From CAVQCT01 sp964520865 (GTDB taxonomy: Bacteria; Zixibacteria; MSB-5A5; GN15; FEB-12): a DNA stretch of 64,000 nt. Shown here one piece after another: positions 9,238-18,088 of the stretch. The notes under the pieces are model-generated. The model saw only the letters and a list, made by a program, of their open reading frames with translations, was not told the DNA's origin and did no database searches. The number at the start of each line of letters is the position of its first letter. Position 1 is the stretch's first letter. The stretch covers positions 60,491 through 124,490 of the forward strand of contig CAZFOY010000002.1 in NCBI GenBank assembly GCA_964520865.1, in the 5' to 3' direction. A program made the translations under genes and the position numbers.

Positions 9238-10320
9238 TCAAAGCCAGCGCTTTCTCTTAAACGACCAGAGCAGGCCGAATCCGACGATCAGCGCGATTGC
9301 CCAGAACATGATATAACCGTAGGGGAAGTGCAGCTCCGGCATGTTCAGCGGACTTGCCGACGTATCGAAATTCATTCCGTAGACCCCGGCCAGAAAACTG
9401 AGCGGGATGAAAATTGTCGCGATAATCGTCAGCACTTTCATCACTTCGTTCATGCGGTTGCTCACGCTCGACAGGTAGATATCAAGCAGGCCGGAAACGG
9501 TGTCGCGAAGAGTCTCCACGGTGTCGATCACCTGGATGGTGTGCTCGTACAGATCACGGAGATAGATCCGCGTGGAGCGGTGCACCAGGTTCGATTCCGT
9601 CCGCTCAAGGTTGCCGATCACTTCGCGGAGCGGAAAGACCGCTTTGCGCATGAAGATCAGCTCTCGCTTGAGCTCATGAATCGACTGCAGATCCTCAGTG
9701 GATGGCCGAATGACCAGCCGTTCTTCCATCTCTTCAACTCGATCGCCAAGATGTTCGACGATTGCGAAATAGTGGTCCACTACCGCGTCGATGAGAGCAT
9801 AAGCGAGATAGTCCGTGTTCGAAAAACGCACCCGCGGAACGGTCTTACGAATCCGTTCGCGGACCGGATCGAGAACGTCCATCTCCTGTTCCTGAAACGA
9901 CAGGACATAGTTCTGTCCAACAATTACGCTCACCTGCTCCGACGTAATCTTCGATTCTCCCGGTTTGACGTAAAGCATCTTTATGACGAGGAAGAGGTAG
10001 TCCTCAGCTTCCTCCAGCTTCGGTCTTTGGCCGGAGTTGAGGATATCTTCGAGAATCAGGGCATGAATTCCGAACAGCTCGCCGAGCTTTTTGACCACCT
10101 CGATATCATGAATTCCCGTGACATTAATCCAGGAGACGCTTCCGGAATCTTTGAAGGCAAGGCAGTCTTCGGGTCGATCGAGTAATTTCTCCGCGAGCTC
10201 GGTTCCAGTGAAGTCGATCAGTTGCATTTTCACCGGCTGAGTCCGTCGTTCACCTATATAAACAAGACTCCCCGGCATCATGCCGGCCTTTCCTGATACC
10301 TTCTTCTGCCGTCTGGTCAT
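9238..10320 (-). CDS. corA: CorA-family divalent metal (Mg2+/Co2+) transporter
   Basis: Pentameric Mg2+ channel family. The large cytoplasmic N-terminal domain is followed by two C-terminal membrane helices with the signature YGMNFD between them. An upstream ATG at 10419 is possible, but ATG 10320 has a clear ribosome site (AAGGGAG, 10 bases before) and gives 360 aa, the family length starting MTRRQKKVSGKAG. The C-terminus ends in basic residues (FKRKRWL). Confidence 0.92.
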   Translation of the reverse strand: MTRRQKKVSGKAGMMPGSLVYIGERRTQPVKMQLIDFTGTELAEKLLDRPEDCLAFKDSGSVSWINVTGIHDIEVVKKLGELFGIHALILEDILNSGQRPKLEEAEDYLFLVIKMLYVKPGESKITSEQVSVIVGQNYVLSFQEQEMDVLDPVRERIRKTVPRVRFSNTDYLAYALIDAVVDHYFAIVEHLGDRVEEMEERLVIRPSTEDLQSIHELKRELIFMRKAVFPLREVIGNLERTESNLVHRSTRIYLRDLYEHTIQVIDTVETLRDTVSGLLDIYLSSVSNRMNEVMKVLTIIATIFIPLSFLAGVYGMNFDTSASPLNMPELHFPYGYIMFWAIALIVGFGLLWSFKRKRWL

Positions 10321-10508
10321 TCGGATAATACTCCCTTGCGGTCCGGGGTGAGCCTGCTCTTGAGGACGTCCGGCGACTGACAGTCCGTTCGGATGATCCC
10401 AATTAAGTACAGGACGCATCGGCCGACAAGGCTTTTATCCCGGCGTCAGCCGGACCGAATCAGGCGTTGCCGGAGAAGTTTTGAGGTGAAGTTGCCGATA
10501 GATGAGAT

Positions 10509-11300
10509 ATGACGACTCGTGACTCCATAAAATTCTCCGCTGTCGCACTCGCTTATCTCGCGGTGGTCGTCATCCTGCTCGAATTCAAAGGGGGAAGCGG
10601 AGGGGAACGTTTTACCCCTGGGCACAAGGATGTCGCCTGCGCCGGCTGCCACACTCTCGTTGCCAATATCAACGGCGACTACGTGGGTGATTTCATTACC
10701 AACCAGAACTGCACCCGGTGTCATACCTCTCTGCTCGAGCCCGCTTCGTCGATCCCGCTCTCGTTTCACCGCAATGGCAACCGAAACTGTCTGGATTGCC
10801 ACTCGTACCACAGCAACCGGTATTTGCTGGCCAAGGGGAAGGCGTTTGAATTCAGCTTCGAGAATCAGACAATCCGGACCCTCTGCGCAACCTGTCACTC
10901 ACCCGGATCAAAGCTGGAATCGCTTTCCGAAGGGCATCGGGCGGCTGCCGATGTCTACCACAGCGACTCACGCCTTCTGACCGGACTCTCACCCTCGGAA
11001 AGCTGTCTGCTCTGTCATGCCCGGGGCTCAGGCTGGCTGAATAACAAATCGATCGACCAGCTCGATGTCCCGAGGTTCAGTAAGCATGCCACCCATCCGC
11101 TTGGAATCACCGTACCGCTCGGCAAGAACAACGGTCGAAACGGCATCCGGACTGAGCTTGATCCCCGGATCAAGTTGATAGGGGGGAAGATAGAGTGCCA
11201 GACCTGCCATTCTCTTACCCAGAAGAACGCGTTGGTTCAGGCCGGATTCTCTTCCGAAAAAGAGATGTGCACCGGCTGCCATGAGCACTATGTCCGGTGA
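10509..11300 (+). CDS. Seven-haem c-type cytochrome, membrane-anchored or secreted
   Basis: 263 aa with one N-terminal hydrophobic segment (residues about 9-26) and seven CxxCH haem motifs: CAGCH, CTRCH, CLDCH, CATCH, CLLCH, CQTCH and CTGCH. No clear signal-peptidase site follows the hydrophobic stretch, so it may stay anchored in the inner membrane with haems in the periplasm. That would suit a quinol-side or periplasmic relay for the cytochrome island just downstream. It is separated from the next gene by 268 bases with its own promoter, so it may be transcribed alone. The exact family is not recognised. Confidence 0.85.
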   Translation: MTTRDSIKFSAVALAYLAVVVILLEFKGGSGGERFTPGHKDVACAGCHTLVANINGDYVGDFITNQNCTRCHTSLLEPASSIPLSFHRNGNRNCLDCHSYHSNRYLLAKGKAFEFSFENQTIRTLCATCHSPGSKLESLSEGHRAAADVYHSDSRLLTGLSPSESCLLCHARGSGWLNNKSIDQLDVPRFSKHATHPLGITVPLGKNNGRNGIRTELDPRIKLIGGKIECQTCHSLTQKNALVQAGFSSEKEMCTGCHEHYVR

Positions 11301-11461
11301 TTCTCGGGCCGCCGGATCCAGTCTACTTCAATAGCCCATCGATTTCCGCAATTTCCGGTCTTTTCAAGTCGTGGTAATCACCTAATAATCAATAGCTTGT
11401 ATCTTGTTTTGCACTTGTTTGTTGAATGCGGTCAAAAGAGGCAAATATGATGAAATTCCTC

Positions 11462-11490
11462 TTGACATTTCTGTGACAATTTAGTAACTT
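11462..11490 (+). promoter_or_regulatory. Candidate promoter of the cytochrome-nanowire island
   Basis: TTGACA at 11462-11467, a 17-base spacer, then TAACTT (11485-11490), about 80 bases before the NHL gene in an AT-rich 268-base gap. The context CCTCTTGACA also occurs at the gdhA promoter (24460-24469). A TGTGA/TCACA inverted repeat spaced by 17 bases overlaps the -10 region and could be an operator. The -10 match is weak. Confidence 0.4.
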
Positions 11491-11568
11491 TTTTCACAAA
11501 CAAGGATAAACAACAGCTTAGGCAACGGGTTATATAGGCGCATAGGAAAAAGATTCTTACTACTCCAT

Positions 11569-12810
11569 GTGAACAAAGTCACAAGACTGCGCGATCAAAT
11601 ACCTGAAGACACTGATGTTATGACTACTCACCGCTCGGAAGCCTCATTATACCTTAATGTAAACAGCTCAATTTTCGTCTTGATTTTCATGGGTCTTGTG
11701 ATTATTTTCACAATTATGGCTCCGACGACGAAAGCTGAGGATCTCTCTGTGCCGGCACAATTTGTCCAATACCTGACCCTTCCGGGAGAGACCAATATCA
11801 TCCAGCGCCCTTCCAAGATATTCGTGGATCACCATTTCAACGAGATCTATGTAACCGATCCGGGCAACAACCGCGTCCTCATTTTCGACAGTCTGAATTT
11901 CTTCCGTTATGAGTTCAGTGGACGCGGTCATTTCAGTATGCCCCTGGATCTCGCTGTGGACTCGAAAGGGTATATCTATATTCTGGCGGCTACGGCGAAG
12001 GGGCGGGAGCTGATGAAATTCGATTTCGACGGTTCTTACATAAAGACCCTCACGAGTGTTTCCCCGGACGAATCGGGCCAATTCGACATCCGGAGTATCG
12101 CTATCGATGACAGCGACCGGATTTTCGCGATGGACGAGAAGGGGTGTCAGGTTGTAGTGTTCGATGGTGACGGGAACCGGGTCGATCGCTTTCCGGTCTT
12201 TTCGGACATGACCGACAAAGGACGCGGGGAGATCGTAACCGGCGAGACCTGTATTTCAGGAGGTCGACTCTATATTCCGGTGTCGAACGTCGGAATGATT
12301 TATGTATATGACCTGGCGGGGAAACTCGTCAGAATGATCGGTCACAAAGGGAGCAACCCGGGAGAGATGGCGTTTCCGGTTTCGGTGGCTGTCAATAAGA
12401 CCGGGATTGTCATGATCCTTGACAAGCTCCGCTTCAATGTGATCTGTTATACACCCGACGGCAAGTTTCTCGGGGAGTTCGGCGGCAAAGGATTGAGCCC
12501 GGGCTGGTTCTATCACCCGACGCTTCTGGCGGCGATCGGGACGGATGAGGTATACGTAGGACAAATTTTCCGGAACCGTATTCAGCTGTGCACTATACCG
12601 GAGTTCATTCGGACGAAGGCGAGTCGGTTGATTTCGCAACTTCCATCTCATTCACATAAGTTCAGTTCATCCGTGAACGCGCAGGTTTTTTGTTTCGAGG
12701 AGGTGATACCCGGCACAGAGTTAGTAACTTCGACGATTCGTTGTTTTCAACACTTTTTGATTCCTTTAAATACCACCTACTATTCAATGGAGGTTTTGCA
12801 GAATGCGTAA
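11569..12810 (+). CDS. Secreted NHL-repeat six-bladed beta-propeller protein
   Basis: 413 aa. A hydrophobic signal or anchor (about residues 33-52) precedes a propeller built of NHL-type blades, such as FNEIYVTDPGNNRVLIFDS and KGYIYILAATAKGRELMKFD. NHL proteins accompany several cytochrome-filament loci; here the gene sits directly before the OmcS-like gene. The start is uncertain: GTG 11569, or ATG 11620, which would shorten it by 17 residues. The final 45 or so codons (12670-12810) are AT-rich, look unlike a propeller, and overlap the next start, so the true end may be earlier with a frameshift, or the tail is a recent extension. Confidence 0.75.
   Translation: MNKVTRLRDQIPEDTDVMTTHRSEASLYLNVNSSIFVLIFMGLVIIFTIMAPTTKAEDLSVPAQFVQYLTLPGETNIIQRPSKIFVDHHFNEIYVTDPGNNRVLIFDSLNFFRYEFSGRGHFSMPLDLAVDSKGYIYILAATAKGRELMKFDFDGSYIKTLTSVSPDESGQFDIRSIAIDDSDRIFAMDEKGCQVVVFDGDGNRVDRFPVFSDMTDKGRGEIVTGETCISGGRLYIPVSNVGMIYVYDLAGKLVRMIGHKGSNPGEMAFPVSVAVNKTGIVMILDKLRFNVICYTPDGKFLGEFGGKGLSPGWFYHPTLLAAIGTDEVYVGQIFRNRIQLCTIPEFIRTKASRLISQLPSHSHKFSSSVNAQVFCFEEVIPGTELVTSTIRCFQHFLIPLNTTYYSMEVLQNA
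12697..12707 (+). promoter_or_regulatory. Strong Shine-Dalgarno-like sequence without a start codon
   Basis: GAGGAGGTGAT is almost exactly complementary to the 3' end of 16S rRNA, yet no ATG, GTG or TTG lies at a suitable distance downstream. It falls inside the odd 3' tail of the NHL gene, about 100 bases before the OmcS-like start. It could be a ribosome pause site or a relic of a lost start. Confidence 0.35.
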
Positions 12811-13882
12811 GGTATTATTGATCGCATTGGGCATCGTGTTTGCCTTTGCGGGAACGACATTGGCGTTCCATGATCACGGTGTGGCCGACTGTCAGGGTTG
12901 CCACACTATGCACAACAGCGAGAATGGCGCTTTGGTAGATCCGGACAGCCCGAATGGGAACCAGTATCTGCTGAAGGACGCCACTCCGTCCGATGTCTGT
13001 CTGGGTTGCCATGCTACCCGGTTGGGCTCAGTATTTTCAAGCACCCCGCTGACTCCTGCTCCGCAGAAGGGCGCGGGCAACTTCATCTTCCTGCTTGAAG
13101 ACAATTTGAACGACGGTCATGCCGGTGGCGCCGTAGACTCCCTCGGTAACCTGACCAACCCGATTCCGGGTTATGCCGGTGGTCACAGCATCGTAGCTCC
13201 GGGCTTCGGTCTGGATGCCGATCCTGTTCTGACGCAGGCTCCGGGTGGCAACTACAATTCCAGCATTCTGGGTTGCTCGAGCTGCCACGACCCGCACGGT
13301 AACACCAACTTCCGTATGCTCTACGGCATCGGTCAGATTCAGGACGGCGCTTATACGTTCACGAATCCGGCCCCGACCGCCGAAGGCATTTCGCCGACCA
13401 GCGGCAGCGCCACTGAAACCAACGCCAACCACACGGCTTATCAGGCCGGATGGAGCGCCTGGTGCGGCAACTGCCATGGTGATTTCCACAACAACGGCAC
13501 GAAGCTGATTCACCCGTCGGATCACGTTCTCGGCGGCACGATCGCCCAGAACTACAACCTGTATGCCGGTACCGATAATATCACCGGTGGCAACGCTGCC
13601 ACGGCGTATCTGGCTGCAGTTCCGTTTGAAGATGCTTCCGTGACCACCACTTCGACTGCCGGCCCGACCGCCAGCAGCCGTGTGATGTGCATGTCCTGTC
13701 ACCGTGCCCACGCTTCCAGTGCCGCTGATGCCGGCCGCTGGGACTTCCAGATTGCATTCCTGGATGAGGACGGTGTGGAGTCCGGTTCGTATGCTATTCC
13801 TAACCCGTATGGTCACAACCAGCGCTCGCTGTGTAACAAGTGCCACGTGAAGGATATCAACGACGGTCCGAATCCTGACTAA
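12803..13882 (+). CDS. OmcS-like hexahaem c-type cytochrome, probable extracellular filament subunit
   Basis: 359 aa with a signal peptide that should cleave after TTLA to leave a mature start FHDHGVADCQGCHTMHNS. From memory, mature Geobacter OmcS begins FHSGGVAECEGCHTMHNS. Six CxxCH motifs occur in the OmcS order and context: CQGCHTMHNS, CLGCH, CSSCHDPHG, WCGNCHGDFHN, CMSCHRAHAS and QRSLCNKCHVKD. Many extra His residues can serve as second ligands (bis-His haems). OmcS polymerises into micrometre-long conductive filaments; this one is about 70 residues shorter. It has a GGAGG ribosome site and is followed at once by a strong terminator, consistent with high separate expression. Homology is well supported; filament formation is inferred. 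Confidence 0.85.
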   Translation: MRKVLLIALGIVFAFAGTTLAFHDHGVADCQGCHTMHNSENGALVDPDSPNGNQYLLKDATPSDVCLGCHATRLGSVFSSTPLTPAPQKGAGNFIFLLEDNLNDGHAGGAVDSLGNLTNPIPGYAGGHSIVAPGFGLDADPVLTQAPGGNYNSSILGCSSCHDPHGNTNFRMLYGIGQIQDGAYTFTNPAPTAEGISPTSGSATETNANHTAYQAGWSAWCGNCHGDFHNNGTKLIHPSDHVLGGTIAQNYNLYAGTDNITGGNAATAYLAAVPFEDASVTTTSTAGPTASSRVMCMSCHRAHASSAADAGRWDFQIAFLDEDGVESGSYAIPNPYGHNQRSLCNKCHVKDINDGPNPD

Positions 13883-13918
13883 GATCAGTTGACTGTATAG
13901 TCGGATTCTTTTAAATTC

Positions 13919-13952
13919 AAAACGCCCGGGCGATAGTGTTCGGGCGTTTTGG
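13919..13952 (+). terminator. Intrinsic terminator after the OmcS-like gene
   Basis: AAAACGCCCG (13919-13928) and CGGGCGTTTT (13941-13950) form a 10-bp perfect stem with a 12-base loop ending in a T-run. It would cut most transcripts after the hexahaem cytochrome, giving this structural subunit more mRNA than the downstream assembly genes. Confidence 0.85.
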
Positions 13953-13976
13953 TTAAATGGCTTGAGGGAAGTAAGT

Positions 13977-15362
13977 ATGTTTCGAGGTATTACAGCGGTC
14001 TTCTGCGTCTGGTTGTGCCTTGCCGCGCAATCGTCCGGTCAGACGATGATGTCGAGTCAGTCGGCACAGCTTGTTGTATACCTCGAATGCCCCCCGAATC
14101 TTCAGGACCGGGTCCTCCTGAGGATCGACTCATTGATTCTCTCCAGCCCTGAAGGCCACAGTGCTATTGCTGTCGGTCCCCAAACAGTCAGCTCGGAGAA
14201 ACTCTCAGGGCACCAGCTGCTTCTGGTTGAAGCAGAGATGCCTGTCGGGCGCTATAGCACTATCAAACTCGTCTTCGGTGATGTGAGCAGCTATGCCGGT
14301 GTTGCCGAAGTCCATCCACAGCTTCCGAAAGACGGTATCTCGATCCCCGTGTCGATAGATGCCCGGCAAGGCGACGCCACGCCGCTATTTCTGCTCTGGA
14401 CACCCGGTCAGTCGGCATATAAGGAGGGCGTGTATGCTCCGCAGATAAGCGTGCTGAAATCTCCGGATCTGCCGCCCGGATCGCTTGCGTATGCTGTGAA
14501 TGAAGGCTCGAACAACGTAACCGTGATCGACCGATCCACTTATCGGGTAGTCGATGTCATCGCGGTGGCCAGGGGACCGAAGGATATCGCCTTTTCTGAT
14601 TTGTCCCAGCAACTCTACGTCGCGGGGAGTCAAGAAGATGTCGTGACGGTTATAGATGAACCTTCCCGTCAGATCATAAAGAAACTCCACCTGAATTTTG
14701 GCGACGCCCCCTGCAGACTGGCCCTCTCACCCGATGGCCGGTACCTCTATGTGCTTAACGCGGGATCAAACACCGTGTCGGTCGTGGATATAATCGCCTT
14801 TCAGGAGATCGTGCGCCTCAATGTGGGCAACGGACCGGTGGCACTGGCGGTCGATGCGTTTACCGGACTACTCTATGTCTCCAGCAAATTTTCAAGCAGC
14901 ATCGAAGTGTTTGATCCCACAGATTTCTCGCAGGTCGCTTCAGTCAGCGCCGGCTCACAAGGAGGGGAGATATCACTCAACAGCACCGATAAAGTTTTGT
15001 ACGTTTCACACTCGACCTTGCGGGATATCTCGGTAGTCGATTTGGCCTCGGGGCGGGTGCTATCATCGGTTAATCTTTGCGGAACGGTTTCAGGGCTGGC
15101 TTTCAACAGATACGTGCAGGTGCTTTACGCCGGGATCAGGAGCTGCAACGAAGTCTCCCTGGTAGCGCCTGATCAGGGTTTGGAGACCGGAACGATCGCG
15201 CTTGACGCTGAGCCGGGAAGAGTCTCGCTCGACGGACAGTACAAACAGCTTATGGTCTGTCTCCCATCGAGAGACAGGATCGACTTTTTCAGCACCAACA
15301 GCCGTAGCCGCCTTGCATCCGTAAGCGTAGGCAAGAACCCTTCGATGATCGTGTTGCCATGA
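13977..15362 (+). CDS. Secreted YVTN-type beta-propeller protein with N-terminal DUF4382-like domain
   Basis: 461 aa. A signal peptide (MFRGITAVFCVWLCLAAQSSG) precedes a beta-sandwich resembling DUF4382 (residues about 25-155, with the phrase MPVGRYSTIKLVFGDV), then a seven-bladed YVTN propeller (for example YAVNEGSNNVTVIDRST and YVLNAGSNTVSVVD). The start is ATG 13977, 7 bases after GAGGGA; a TTG at 13962 is possible but unneeded. Its stop overlaps the barrel gene by 4 bp (ATGA). It is a second propeller in the island, plausibly an exported scaffold or receptor for the cytochromes. No enzyme motif was seen. Confidence 0.78.
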   Translation: MFRGITAVFCVWLCLAAQSSGQTMMSSQSAQLVVYLECPPNLQDRVLLRIDSLILSSPEGHSAIAVGPQTVSSEKLSGHQLLLVEAEMPVGRYSTIKLVFGDVSSYAGVAEVHPQLPKDGISIPVSIDARQGDATPLFLLWTPGQSAYKEGVYAPQISVLKSPDLPPGSLAYAVNEGSNNVTVIDRSTYRVVDVIAVARGPKDIAFSDLSQQLYVAGSQEDVVTVIDEPSRQIIKKLHLNFGDAPCRLALSPDGRYLYVLNAGSNTVSVVDIIAFQEIVRLNVGNGPVALAVDAFTGLLYVSSKFSSSIEVFDPTDFSQVASVSAGSQGGEISLNSTDKVLYVSHSTLRDISVVDLASGRVLSSVNLCGTVSGLAFNRYVQVLYAGIRSCNEVSLVAPDQGLETGTIALDAEPGRVSLDGQYKQLMVCLPSRDRIDFFSTNSRSRLASVSVGKNPSMIVLP

Positions 15363-17473
15363 AGAGACCTGCGAAGCACAGAAGGATTCTCGGCAGACCC
15401 GTTACCGGAGCTGCAGTATTGACCGGCCTTGCGATCGTGTTGTTTGCCGGAAGCGCGTCGGCTATTCTGCCCGACAATCTGAACGGCAACATTGACATTA
15501 GCGCCTACCGGGTGGATCGTGACTCCGCCCGATCCAACAGTTTTCGCCAGCAGTACAACGTCGGTTGGCAGCGGACATTTACCCCTTATATAAGCTTACG
15601 TGCAAATTTCAGATACTACAATCTCGGCGTGGATGAGCGGTTGGCCGAGAACACCTGGCGGCGCGAGCTGCAGCCGTCCGCGGAACTGCTCTACAACACG
15701 CCGTTATTTTCACTCGGGTCGACCGTCAATCGGCGTATTTCGAAATCATCGTTTGATGCCAACGACCTCAACCGGGACAACTGGTCGGTCTACTATCGAT
15801 CGAAATGGGTCACTTATCCGGGGATGGTCCTTCGGTACGACTGGAATCGGACTTACGCTCCCGATGATCTTAGGGTGAGTAATCAGTACGACCGCCGCTG
15901 GCTGGCAAACTTCGACTATACCTACAAAGGCAGCCAGTTATATTATAACCTGGTACGCTTGTCTTTTGACAACAAACCGCGTGAACAGACGCTGACCGAA
16001 TACGATCACCAGTTCCGGTGGAACCAGATGGCCCTGACTGCCAACAAGAAGCTTCGCATCAACTCCGATTACACGTTTACGTACAAGACGCAAACTCAGG
16101 AGACCCCCGACACCGCCGTTACCTACCGGCTGCTCCCGGTGCGCTCCGGATTGTATTCGATCGATGCTTCGCCAGAATTCGATTCACTCACGGTGGTGAG
16201 CGGTCTCACCGACGGCAACACGGTAGATCCGTCTTTGCCGCTGATTGACATAGGCACGGCCCAGGTTGACCGGAACATCGGAGCCGATCTCGGCCTCTCC
16301 CGAAAAGTTGCCGCCATCTACATCTATACCGACCGTCCTTCCGGCGCGCAGCTGAATTGGACGGTCTATTCTTCCGATGACAACCTGACCTGGAATCTGG
16401 TGTCGGTTGCGCCTGCTACGAAGTTCAGTCTCATCTACAATCGGTACGAGATCGAATTTCCGAGCGTGACCACTCGATACATCAAAGCAGTCAATTCAGG
16501 TACGAACAACTTCAGCACAGTGGACGTCACCGAGATTCAGGTGTACGAAGGCCAGACCGGTTCGAGCAAGCGCAAGAACGATCAGCAGTCACATTTGCTT
16601 GATGTCGTGAGCACGTACACATTTACTCAGAAATTACAGGGGACGCTTGACCTCTCCTACCAGAATGAACCGGGGAGCGGTGACAATTTCGGAAATGACG
16701 AGTTGTATGTTAATCTTTCGGGAAGGTATCGTCCGAACGATATACTGACACACGTAGCGCGGGCACAGATCGGATTTCAAAACTACGAACAGCCCGGCGC
16801 AGAGAATCTTCGAAATCGTTCGTTGAGCTACAGTCTGCTGTATCAGCCGCTACAGACCCTACGGTTCACCGTTTCGGCTTTGAACTATCGGGACTATGTG
16901 GGCGGAAGGTCCGGTCAGGAGAATACGAATTTAATCATACAGACGTACGGCAATGTATTGAATACCCTGAACGCGTCGCTCGAGGGAGGAATCAGCCGCA
17001 ACCACCAGTATGCAACAGAAACGGCATTCGATACCTACACCGGGCGACTGTCGTTCGATGGATCGCCCATTCGACGGATCGATTTCCTGATCTCCTACCT
17101 GTATCAGAATACGGTGCAGCGCGACGGTGATCAGCGCTACCGCAAAGATCAGCTCGGCACCAGCGTGACATTTCGGATGACCAGAACGATTTTCGTCCGG
17201 GGAAATCTTGATTTGCAGAAAGATGTGGCGACGTATCGTACGCAGACTTACAACATAGGCTGGAATATGTTTCCAAAGCTGGCGGTCGGATCGCTCATCA
17301 GGTTGATTGACAGCGGAAGTGATATTAGTTCCGATCAATACAATGTCTACGCGAACCTGAAGATTCGGATGCGGGCCAGCTTGTATTTCAGCTACATCTA
17401 CAACAAAGTTTCTGACGCCAACGGAAATTCCAAGCTGACGACACTTCAATTAGGATTCAAGACCGGTTTCTGA
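15359..17473 (+). CDS. Large outer-membrane beta-barrel protein with a discoidin-like insert
   Basis: 704 aa. A basic N-region and signal peptide end at GSASA. The body is alternating aromatic/polar strands typical of outer-membrane barrels (YISLRANFRYYNLG, LYYNLVRLSFDNKPREQ, RASLYFSYIYNKVSD), and the C-terminus ends in Phe (LQLGFKTGF), as expected for BAM-dependent insertion. Residues about 300-400 look like a discoidin/F5-8C-type beta-sandwich (WTVYSSDDNLTWNLVS, RYIKAVNSG), probably extracellular and possibly surface- or glycan-binding. It is translationally coupled to the propeller gene. By context it may be the export or electron conduit for the cytochrome filament; it is not recognisably MtrB. 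Confidence 0.75.
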   Translation: MKRPAKHRRILGRPVTGAAVLTGLAIVLFAGSASAILPDNLNGNIDISAYRVDRDSARSNSFRQQYNVGWQRTFTPYISLRANFRYYNLGVDERLAENTWRRELQPSAELLYNTPLFSLGSTVNRRISKSSFDANDLNRDNWSVYYRSKWVTYPGMVLRYDWNRTYAPDDLRVSNQYDRRWLANFDYTYKGSQLYYNLVRLSFDNKPREQTLTEYDHQFRWNQMALTANKKLRINSDYTFTYKTQTQETPDTAVTYRLLPVRSGLYSIDASPEFDSLTVVSGLTDGNTVDPSLPLIDIGTAQVDRNIGADLGLSRKVAAIYIYTDRPSGAQLNWTVYSSDDNLTWNLVSVAPATKFSLIYNRYEIEFPSVTTRYIKAVNSGTNNFSTVDVTEIQVYEGQTGSSKRKNDQQSHLLDVVSTYTFTQKLQGTLDLSYQNEPGSGDNFGNDELYVNLSGRYRPNDILTHVARAQIGFQNYEQPGAENLRNRSLSYSLLYQPLQTLRFTVSALNYRDYVGGRSGQENTNLIIQTYGNVLNTLNASLEGGISRNHQYATETAFDTYTGRLSFDGSPIRRIDFLISYLYQNTVQRDGDQRYRKDQLGTSVTFRMTRTIFVRGNLDLQKDVATYRTQTYNIGWNMFPKLAVGSLIRLIDSGSDISSDQYNVYANLKIRMRASLYFSYIYNKVSDANGNSKLTTLQLGFKTGF

Positions 17474-17499
17474 CCGATAAACGATGTGGAGAAGATGAT

Positions 17500-18072
17500 A
17501 TGATGAGGTATAAGGTATTACTGACGGGACTTTTGCTCAGCTTCGTGCTGGCCGGTTGTGGAGGGGTAAGCCCGACGGTCTTCTACAATCCTGAGTTCAA
17601 TTTCAACTACATAGAGCGAGTGGCGGTCGTTCCGTTCGAGAACCTGTCCAACGATCAGGGCGCAGGCGCGCGCGCGACCCGCTTCTGCGTGACCGATCTG
17701 CTGGCACGAAACGCGTTTGATGTCGTCGAGCCGGGAGAAGTGGGCAAAGCTCTCGAAAAATACTCGGTCATTCGCACCGCCGAACTGACCAAAGATCAGA
17801 TCATCGCAATTGGGACCGAACTGAAAGTACAGGGACTCTTGCTCGGGTCGGTCGGCGAATCGGAGACGATTCGAAGCGGTTCGGCTAACTCGAACACCGT
17901 TACGCTGGTCCTGAGGCTTGTCGAAACGGAAAAGGGAGTGACCGTATGGTCCTCAACCGTCACCGAGGGCGGCCGCGGCTTCTGGGCCTCGATTCTCGGA
18001 ACCGGAGAGAAGTCACGAAGCGAAGTGATGCGAAAGGCGATGCACCGGGCAATCGGCACGCTGGTGAAGTAG
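17500..18072 (+). CDS. Outer-membrane lipoprotein of the CsgG/LpoB-like fold
   Basis: 190 aa with a lipoprotein signal (LLSFVLAGC, lipidated Cys at about residue 20). The mature part starts with the fold's hallmark strand (ERVAVVPFENLSND) and continues as an alternating alpha/beta domain (VTDLLARNAFDVVEPGEV, VQGLLLGSVGES). This is the CsgG/TolB-N/LpoB nucleotide-binding-like fold. It is shorter than CsgG (about 260 aa) and I do not see CsgG's membrane hairpins, so an LpoB-like accessory lipoprotein is likelier than a pore. It sits between the barrel gene and a homologous two-domain protein. Confidence 0.7.
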   Translation: MMRYKVLLTGLLLSFVLAGCGGVSPTVFYNPEFNFNYIERVAVVPFENLSNDQGAGARATRFCVTDLLARNAFDVVEPGEVGKALEKYSVIRTAELTKDQIIAIGTELKVQGLLLGSVGESETIRSGSANSNTVTLVLRLVETEKGVTVWSSTVTEGGRGFWASILGTGEKSRSEVMRKAMHRAIGTLVK

Positions 18073-18088
18073 TACGGAGATAGAATAG

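Noticed and set aside
9217..10185. 322-codon plus-strand frame opposite corA
   Set aside because: It mirrors the corA coding frame; the CorA protein has a full set of family motifs and a good ribosome site.
11301..11568. GEMM-type cyclic dinucleotide riboswitch before the cytochrome island
   Set aside because: Geobacter cytochrome genes can have one, but the conserved GEMM core sequences are not visible here.
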